Source: Opisthorchis felineus (lineage: Eukaryota > Platyhelminthes > Trematoda > Opisthorchiida > Opisthorchiidae). Taken from it: 64,000 nt of DNA. The notes beneath the pieces were generated by a model, which was given only the letters and a program-made list of their open reading frames with translations, searched no databases and had not been told where the DNA came from. The stretch covers positions 234,168 through 298,167 of the forward strand of contig SJOL01006726.1 in assembly GCA_004794785.1 (NCBI GenBank). Reading direction: 5' to 3'. Positions 56,879 through 64,000 of this stretch are shown here, piece by piece. Position 1 is the first letter of the stretch; every line of letters starts with the position of its first letter. The translations under genes and the position numbers were made by a program.

Positions 56879-57939
56879 AATTGAAATGGTGTGAATCTGA
56901 AGTTTTTAGGTGTTCTTTTGTTTGTTTCAAAATCAACTTGAAATCTGACCAGTTTCATCTGCAGTAGCGAATTTTAGAAAGCCAGTGTATATACATTAAT
57001 TTGAAACACTCGATTTTATTTCTGTTTGAACTAGAATCCTAGCAGTGACAGGATTTCTCGTGCAAAGCCATTGTTTGCCGGATGGAATCAAGTGTTTCTG
57101 GAGTACTTCCTGGATGCAGGCAGATTCGAGTGGCACTTGGATCACACACTTTTTATATGAATGTTGAGTAAATTTTTAGGAGGATGCTTTTTTGACGTAT
57201 CATTTCCAAACTTAGTCTAGAATAGATGGACAGATTTGCTGTTTTACAAGTTACCATGATTCTACAAGTTTACTGACAAACAGTGATTTATTCAGCTGTG
57301 TGTATCTGGACAAATCCGCCTGTTTCATATATACAATAGTACTCCAAACGTACGACTGAGTAAACTGGAAATGCTTGAGTCTGATGTCAGAAGTGTGTAT
57401 CAGCAAAATCAGGACGATTAACTTTCTTGTTGCGGATCAGCAGGGCACTATGATCTCCTCGAGGGAACCCTTGTCTACCCCTCCTGCAAATACTTCGTTA
57501 AACTATAATCTTATAAGAGTGGTTTGAATACCTTGGGCTGTGGGCACTTAGTGAAAAGTCTCCTATTTCAGCAATACTACTCCAGGTAGCCAAGGATTCT
57601 AGGCATCCATGAGTTGGAAACCCCAGAGTACCCTTTCAAATGAATGGCGGCACGCACGTGGTTCTCCGTAAAATCGAATCCAGACAGAGCGACCCCACTG
57701 CTTTGACGAAATAGGGTATCACAAGTGTGTGCGACATCACGGTAGAACGTCGCAGTCGGTCAGAGGATCTGACAGAAGGTCATGTGGGTTGTACTTTGTA
57801 CTATTTTATCTTGGGGAAGAGACTAAGCAACCACTGCATGTTTGACCCAGGGAAAGTTGTACTGGAAAAAACTTGTCAACCTCAAAATCATCATTCTAAT
57901 TGTGGCTTCAATTTGAGCTATGCACAGTGTACGTTACCG

Positions 57940-58290
57940 CCTGGACGTAAAGCACTACTCATAAGGTTGTTGAAAACTCTTCGACAGCCCACGACCGGTT
58001 TCACCCTTCCACTTCGGACTGAGCAGATAGGCGAGGCTTTCGAGTTTCTGTCAACCTTATGTACTAATGAAACCAAATTGGACAGATTTCGACAAATACT
58101 CTCATTTGCATAGGAACTTGGCTTTGACAAGAGACTTAACTGAATCCAGCTAGGTCTCTCGTGCATGATAGTCGGCTTCAACTCAATGTCCTGCACCTGG
58201 CCGCCTTATGTTTCAGCTGGAGCGATACTCAGTTGTCTGTGAATAACATACAGCTCATCAGGTTGCTGAAAATTCTTCGACAGGGTAGCA
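57940..58290 (-). mobile_element. Family A repeat
   Basis: A minus-strand unit with hammerhead region 57987-58033. GAAACCGGTC, GTGGGC and stem I are intact, but the CTGATGA box is CTGCTCA. It ends at the start of a second unit cut exactly after CTTCGACAG (58276-58284). An open frame on the plus strand at 57727-57930 precedes it but has no good donor. Confidence 0.55.
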
Positions 58291-58299
58291 AATCTATTC

Positions 58300-59900
58300 A
58301 CTCATGGTCAGTAGTATAGTTCCGGTTTCTGTGTACATTACACTACCGTACATGAGTGGCATTCAGCATTCAGTTTTTTCGGTCCTTTTGAAGCCCTGAT
58401 TAGAGCCATATCGAAGACAGCACGAATCTCCAGGTAATCTCCAAAAGTGATTTGCGCGTATTTTGCATCAACTCAAACTTTCACATAAGCAGTCTTTTAG
58501 ACTTTGTTACGTGAAGCAACACATGAGCGATCCGCCTTTGCGTACACGCTTTAAGTGAAGTGCCAGGTTCAAAGTCGACCAATACGAAAACTTGGTTGCC
58601 GATAGGAGGAAATCGAAAAGTGTGTGGCAAACCGCAAACTTCTGAAGCCGAACACAATGGGTCTTGCCTAATAGAGCAACTCGTGATACCTAGATAAAAA
58701 ATTTTTGACGAGACTGAGGTCCTCGTTTGGAGAAACTTACTCTCACTGTGTCGACTTATGCTCAGTCCTTTGGCCGTTCATTCTCGGCTTTATCACCACA
58801 ATGCAGAAAACAGTGTTATAGACGTCGCGTTAGAAATGGAGAATGAGTGTCTGGAGGTGTAGGCACCTCGGAATGATTGTAGTAAGCTAACACTAAGTCC
58901 CTTCCTCGACCACCTTTATTTTTTCTTCACAATAAGGCTTTCAAATAAATCATGGTTGTATGGCAGCGAAGAATTGGTGTTGAACACTGATGTCATGCTG
59001 TCGATAATGATGATGACGATGATAGAAAAGGAGCCTGTGTGATAATCAGCCTTATCTTACAGTTGAATTGTTAAGGTAGATTCACCCGCAACAAGTTTTT
59101 AAATTGCCCAATATTGCCAGGTCTTTAAACGAGTTGAAGGTTTGCAGAGCAATTCACCCAATGTCTACTGCATCTATTCAAGTATGCTTGGACTGAGAGG
59201 CACGTGATCTAACATTGTACCTTCAGGAAACAGTAGGTGGAGTGTTCTGACTTCGTTAATCTTTGAAGGTACTGCTAGTCGTCAACAGCCCCACATTAAC
59301 TCAAAGTTCTTTCCTGGTCTCGCCTAGATTGAACCAGGACATCTCCGTTTCACCACTAAAAGGCCCGGATCAACATCGCATCTGATTTAATTGGCTGGAT
59401 TGGCGGTATCACAGGTGAGCTTCCGGGCAGCTCACAATATCTCGTAGTGCGGACAGTAAATACTGGACCATGCTGTACGGTACATCTCCTGGTTAGTCGT
59501 ATTACCCAGTAGCCCTGGGACCACACGTTTACAAAGAGACTTAATTAGTCAAGCTCACTTGGCCTTATCAGTAGTGCATACCGGTGGAATAAAATTTACT
59601 TTTTGAACATCCCGCTTCTCAAAAGCTGAACAAAATTCAGATTTTACTTTCTATTTCTCGACCAGTTTTCAGTTTTTTAGCATTTTGATTTCCATCCGTT
59701 TGTCTGCAACTACTAAGCCAATGAAAACCAAAGATAAACCAATGTCTTAAAATATTTCGGCGGGCACTTTAAATCATGGACTTTGAGAATCCAACGATCA
59801 ACAAAATTACCTAATTTCAACCATTTTACCACCCATGAAAGAACGTCACTAGGATTTCTATGTTTTCAGTCTCCTGAAGTGTCTAATTATCTCGTTTTGG
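58300..59900. other. Gene-poor stretch
   Basis: No exon with secure boundaries. A short (GATGAT)-like run lies near 59007, and tRNA-like SINE text near 59320-59420 is too degraded to assign. Confidence 0.3.
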
Positions 59901-59921
59901 CCCTTTAACTATTTTCCCTCG

Positions 59922-60386
59922 TTGTTCACGCAAAGCAAAACATGGCACACAACTTTGTTTGAAAAAAATCACTTTACAAAACTGCCTTCAGACAATGGTC
60001 CACCGCGAAACCAGATAGTGAAACAGTCTACCTCGAATTTCGAGAGTGCAGAAAGTCCACGAAAAACAATCATCGACGTGACAGCGTTTTTCGTCTTGCT
60101 GCCAAAAACCATCGGTGGCAGCCTCCAGCTTCATAAGCCTTATGTAAATTTTACCAGAATGTTATTTTTTGCGCGAGAAATGAGTTTGAATCTAATGCAC
60201 AAACAAATGACTTTGTTACCTATGGTAGACGCCCTAAAACGCCCCAGAAACGCTTGCTCGCATTTGGTGTGGTCAGCTTTTTTGTCAAACACCGTGGCAG
60301 ACGAGGTGGTGTTTTATTCGATTTTCAAACGGCTTGTTATAAGAACCGTCGTCGGAAGTCTCTCTACACTGAAAGTCAAGCAGTAA
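59922..60386 (+). CDS. Long open frame of uncertain coding status
   Basis: A plus-strand frame of 155 codons without a stop (contains SESPRK-like text, TIIDVTAFFVLLPKTIGG, FFAREMSLNLMHKQMT). There is no ATG at the start and no clear acceptor. Its length is unusual for this AT-rich region, but no domain is recognised. The minus strand at 60453-60695, after a strong CTTTTTTATAG acceptor, is a competing signal just downstream. Confidence 0.25.
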   Translation: MFTQSKTWHTTLFEKNHFTKLPSDNGPPRNQIVKQSTSNFESAESPRKTIIDVTAFFVLLPKTIGGSLQLHKPYVNFTRMLFFAREMSLNLMHKQMTLLPMVDALKRPRNACSHLVWSAFLSNTVADEVVFYSIFKRLVIRTVVGSLSTLKVKQ

Positions 60387-61355
60387 AACGTCAGTTCATG
60401 GAGCCATGTTCACGAGCCTCAGTGTATCAGAAAAGTAGTCTACAGCTTTGCCCTACGAAAAGTTTTGTTTCCCTGATGGTAATATTACAGTTTTTACTCT
60501 GTTTGTTTCTATAAAAAAGACAGGTGCAGAACTTATTAAAGAAGACACTGCGAAAGAAACGAGAGCGATCTCGGGGAGAATGACATCGATGTTAACGAAT
60601 TTGCCAACCCAATTAACATGCCGAGTTAGTGCTGGATGAGAATGCCTTTCCCAGTGGGACAAGTCCGGGAGTGTGTACTTGACTTCATGTTTCAATGTCT
60701 ATCAAGACCATAACCTTTTGAACGGGCAGCCGAGCAATTGTAAACGTCGCACAATGCACTCACGAATGACGCTGGCAGATGTCAGCTAGCAAGCCATTAG
60801 GAAGAGATGTGGGGGACAACCCAGCTTCCTTGTTTGTTCAGTTACTAGAACAGCCGTCAGGTAGGCAGGAGGTTGGCGACACCAGTCCGCTTTCACAGAT
60901 GTCTTTTCCTTCACAATACTTGGTCTTCTGTCTTCAAGGTTCTGTCAGCCTGGTGATGAAGGTAATTTTTGGAATTTAATTCCCTTGTTCAGAGATGTAG
61001 TGCTTTATTCACTGAAGAACAACTCATACTCATAAAAGCGTTTTCTCGAATTTTCCAAATTTAAGGACTTACTATTTCTCAAACCGTCAACAGAAACGAA
61101 CAATTTTGGTTTTCTTTGAGGACTATCCAGTTATTTCCTGAACGAAACTACTCGCAAGTTTACTGAAAACCCTTCGACAAAGAGACCCCAGCCGCCTTAT
61201 CAGTGGCTTCCCTCAAGTAAATATACTGGGATAGCTCGAACATCAGGCAGCTTTGTGCATTCAGCACATTCGGCCGAAGAAGGGTACTAGTTGGGCCAGT
61301 CAGATCCAAAGGCGTCTTCATTGTCAATATTTTTACATGAGGTTCACCCCCTGCA

Positions 61356-61828
61356 TCACTGTACTGGTGTAACGGCGGATGCTACTGATGAGGCATGCGA
61401 GTAGTATATGGTTTTCTCGTGACTCCGCCTCGCGTCTAATGGAAGGTGCACCGCCATGGGGTTTATTAAGAAACCTGGGGAGATGCTTTGCAGCTTTCGT
61501 TTGCAATTGCGTGATAGTCAATGAAGATCCACGAAAGTTGAAGAAAACGTGGGAGGATGTCCAGTTTTTTTTAAATATGAGATGATTACTTTCCTGTCCA
61601 ATAGGTTGTAACCGTTTAGTTGGTGCTTTCTAGTAAACAACTCCGCGGCGAAGAGCTTTCCACCTTACACTGCCTGGTGAAGAAATAATCAACCAAGTCA
61701 CTGAACTTGGCGAAAACGTTTGGGTTGTTCCAATCAGTAATGAAAATATTTGCACTGTTTTTTGCCCTCACACAATTGGTCATTTGAGAAACGTTCGAGA
61801 CCCAATGAGCAAGTTTATAGCTATCCAT
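61356..61828 (-). CDS. Small two-exon gene, complete frame of 92 residues
   Basis: Minus-strand exon 1 is 61669-61828: ATG in context AACTATGG, donor GGCAGT|GTAAGG. Exon 2 is 61356-61474: acceptor GCATCTCCCCAG, stop TGA. The phases join (Cys at the junction) over a 194-nt intron. The product starts MDSYKLAHWVSNVSQMTN, continues NIFITDWNNPNVFAKFSDLV and DYFFTRQ, then FLINPMAVHLPLDARRS, and ends SSVASAVTPVQ. Aromatic-rich, without signal peptide or clear membrane helix. It could also be an N-terminal fragment if a TCATCA|GTAGCA donor in exon 2 is used. The family is unknown. Confidence 0.5.
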
Positions 61829-61923
61829 AGTTCAGTTTCTTTAATGGAATTTTTCTTACTTACTATTTAGTTTAAAATTTGATAGAGGTTCAATGCATGA
61901 GGAGAAGCAATTGGCAAGACCGA

Positions 61924-62123
61924 TTATTGATGAATCAGTGCTAACTGTCGGCTAAGAGTCCTTTCCCCTTTGTCAGTTGGGGCAGTCAAGTAGAGGCTAT
62001 ACTGATGGTCTGGTCGGAATATCTCCAGAGAACTTGGGCCGGGTTTCAGGCTGCACATAGTTAAGCTCATATTACTTGGGCTGAGAGTTCCTCTTTCAAG
62101 TAGACCATAATTTTCGGTGGTTT
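61924..62123 (-). CDS. Terminal exon of an unidentified gene
   Basis: A 200-nt minus-strand exon with a classic acceptor (GGCATTCTGTCCCACAG) and a TAA stop at 61924. It encodes TTENYGLLERGTLSPSNMSL, LKPGPSSLEIFRPDHQYSLY and PTDKGERTLSRQLALIHQ. Two-base start. It lies between two other minus-strand frames and might be the end of the gene containing 62199-62531. Confidence 0.5.
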
Positions 62124-62198
62124 CTGTGGGACAGAATGCCACGGAAAGCGGGTTAGCGAAGAGGTGTTGCGCGAGATTTCCGCTTTAAACAGTTTACT

Positions 62199-62531
62199 TT
62201 AAAACTGCATCACTTTTGTTAATGAGTCTTCTTGATTGAAGTTGCACATCGCCACTTGACAGCAAAGTCGTTTAGCAACTTCTGTAGCCTTTATCATTAG
62301 TTTTTGTGGTGTGATTCCTGGTAGTCCCCTCAAAACCTCCACATTTTCTAAATCCTTTGCGCGTCTGGTGCTGTACGCCTTTTCACCCTTCGTCGAGGCT
62401 TCGACCAGCGCCTTATACTTATCTGTACTGCTTCGTTGTTTGTTTGCCGCTCTGTTGTCACCATCTGTTCTTGTTTGCAGCTCCCCGACTGTTGCTTCTA
62501 CGTCGAGCTTACGTAGTTTCACTTCAATTCA
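62199..62531 (-). CDS. Hydrophilic open frame, possible exon
   Basis: A minus-strand frame of about 110 codons ending TAA (62199). It contains EVKLRKLDVEATVGELQTRT, KYKALVEASTKGEKAYSTRR, AKDLENVEVLRGLPG and QKLMIKATEVAKRL. The composition suggests helix or coiled coil. The same frame continues upstream beyond one TGA (62532-62534) as SEEINIALCGGSNEVRS, so this may be a degraded or mis-sequenced longer frame. An internal donor AAGG|GTGAAA is in the correct phase for the exon at 61924-62123. Confidence 0.4.
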
Positions 62532-63419
62532 ACCAGCTGAGCGTACTTCATTTGAACCACCACAGAGAGCAATGTTTATTTCTTCTGAAATGCCACCGCC
62601 ATCTTGGCTGTTTCGCACATTTCAAACAATCCGAGATGTTCCTGCTTTATACAAAATGACTGCCGTGCCAATTTACTCCTTACTCAGGTTTTATCTTTCC
62701 GTTTCTTACTGGACGTGCACCTTGGAAACACCGACCTGGTGGAATGGATTGACATTACAGTCTGGAATCAGATGTCTACTTTTCGCCTTCCCCACCTCCC
62801 CCTGGGTGCTATTTTATTGGTCTTGCAGCCACATAGGCCGCGGGTTCAAATGAATTTCTTCTGCGAACACCTCTTAAGCTACACCGGGATATGTTAAAAC
62901 AAAGTGGGTTTACTCATTGGAGTTTGGGATAGTTTTGGCCTAATCCAAAGGATCTACATAGTATACGGTTAGAGATATTCACCTCAAGTTACAACTGTGT
63001 AAAACATTCACTCGACAATACTACGCTAAAAGAATGTTGACAAGGACATATGTCCTTGTCGTTACGCTCCCCAAACAGGCTTAGCAAAGTTTTTTTTGGC
63101 ATCTGAATACTCAAGACTGTAGAATTCAAATAATCGCGCGCATGCCTGTGAAACCTACCAGCCAACCGAACAAACAAAACCCATAGTGATCCAAGTTCAC
63201 CCATATACCAGGTAATATTTTCACGGTTTTTGCTAGCTACCTACGTTTAGACAAAAGGTGCAACAGTGTAAACCGGTTTTTCCATGAGTCTTTCTATTGT
63301 TTACCAAAGGTACAACATCACGCGCGTAAAATGTTTCCATCTAAATACGTATATTTCCTTCGAAAAGCAATCAGCAACACGTGCCAAGTTGATTGTTCGA
63401 TTTTCAACCAATCCTGTGG

Positions 63420-63725
63420 CTCAGGGGAAGGATAATTTCACACGATGAGTAAAACTACCTTGTGAAAAGTCGTCACTCGGAGAATCAGTTAACTGACACG
63501 TGACCAGGCGATGTGGTTATCGTGACTGGAGAATGAGTGGCTCTCTAGGTGTGAGTTGGTCACTGCTGATCAGCCGCTCGTGGCCGAACGCTTCAAACTA
63601 TTCGAAGGGAGGTCGCGAATTGGTAACTCTCCACTGGAGTCTCGTGAGATGCTCACTGCCGATGGCTCCACTGAAGGACAAAACAGCTGCATAGAATGGC
63701 TTAAATTACAGGATGAAATCTAAAT
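63420..63725 (+). mobile_element. Family B SINE copy
   Basis: A nearly full plus-strand unit: 5' text (AAAAGTCGTCACTCGGAGAA), TCACTGCTGATCAGCC, CGTGGCCGAACGCTTCAAAC (A-box region), GGTCGCGAATTGGTAACTC (B-box remnant) and the hammerhead region 63650-63700 (CCGATGG, AAAACAGCTGCA). The ribozyme is inactive. Confidence 0.55.
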
Positions 63726-64000
63726 TGACGATCCTCACCTAGTTTACAGTATATCACGTTCTGTATAAGCATACGGGCTAAACAGCTGGTGGGGAAAACG
63801 CCGCCTCATATTCCTGGGTACTTTCATCGAAGCTTGCCATCTCTGGCCTCCATTGCCATGGGTTAACAAATCTACCTTACGTAAAGCCTGATTTTTTTAG
63901 TGTCAGTAATCATTGTTAAAGTTACTTGATTTACAAGTTAAAAATTATGCGAAATATGGATTGCATTATCGACCCGGTGAGTTCTTCAGACAGGTCCGCG

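Noticed and set aside
56434..56967. A 177-codon plus-strand open frame rich in Cys, Val, Arg and Ala
   Set aside because: It is mostly translation of the GT/GTGC simple repeat, and low-complexity repeats give long stop-free frames.
62311..62853. A 180-codon plus-strand open frame
   Set aside because: Antisense to the more protein-like minus frame at 62199-62531, with a Ser/Leu/Phe-rich composition typical of the reverse of a charged coding strand. No splice context.
1..64000. Reverse transcriptase, transposase or CRISPR-like modules
   Set aside because: No YxDD, DDE or integrase motifs and no regularly spaced direct repeats with unique spacers were seen. The repeats are non-autonomous.

Overview
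The window reads as metazoan nuclear DNA, most probably from a large, repeat-rich flatworm genome (tapeworm or fluke). The reasons are short exons with GT-AG boundaries and consistent phases, very small introns (one of 43 nt) and micro-exons (8, 23 and 29 nt), tRNA-derived SINEs on both strands, and repeats carrying hammerhead ribozyme motifs, one family arranged like the Smalpha SINE of Schistosoma. There are no operons, bacterial genes, rRNA, CRISPR arrays or intact transposase or reverse transcriptase frames. All gene calls are exon-level inferences from reading frames, splice dinucleotides and phase agreement. No transcript or homology search was available, so most exons stay unnamed.

Layout. 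0.1-0.55 kb: two minus-strand exons ending a gene. 3.2-7.4 kb: repeats of families A and B, with a tandem family B array at 5.58-6.51 kb. 7.7-12.8 kb: a five-exon minus-strand chain whose first seen exon resembles a DIX domain (Dishevelled/Axin type). 15.9-19.7 kb: a plus-strand micro-exon gene starting at 16343, interleaved with minus-strand exon candidates. 21.1-21.4 kb: a plus-strand terminal exon. 22.5-28.8 kb: mostly repeats, including the best-preserved family B hammerhead (23083) and a 502-base N gap (27912-28413) flanked by a perfect hairpin. 29.7-36.7 kb: minus-strand exons and a 117-bp pentanucleotide satellite. 42.6-48.9 kb: a plus-strand exon, an NPRL3-like minus-strand gene start (44125-44883) and further exons. 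51.9-54.3 kb: a divergent pair, a minus-strand signal-anchor membrane protein and a plus-strand gene, about 610 bp apart. 56.3-56.9 kb: a two-exon plus gene with a GT/GTGC tract in its intron. 61.3-62.5 kb: minus-strand small genes.

The main signal is in the repeats. Family A (unit about 300 bp; dimers and fold-back pairs) has a consensus that folds as a complete type I hammerhead: CTGATGA, a GCCC/GGGC stem II, GAAA, a minimal self-complementary stem III (ACCGGT), and stem I GCCTAC/GTGGGC. This is the architecture of metazoan retrozymes and of hammerheads in Penelope-like elements. Family B joins a Pol III-like A/B-box region to a second hammerhead with stem I GCACTG/CAGTGC and palindromic stem III ACAGCTGT. 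A third palindromic family (D) has a hammerhead-like core out of register. Individual copies have decayed in different places, as expected for old, repeatedly amplified elements.
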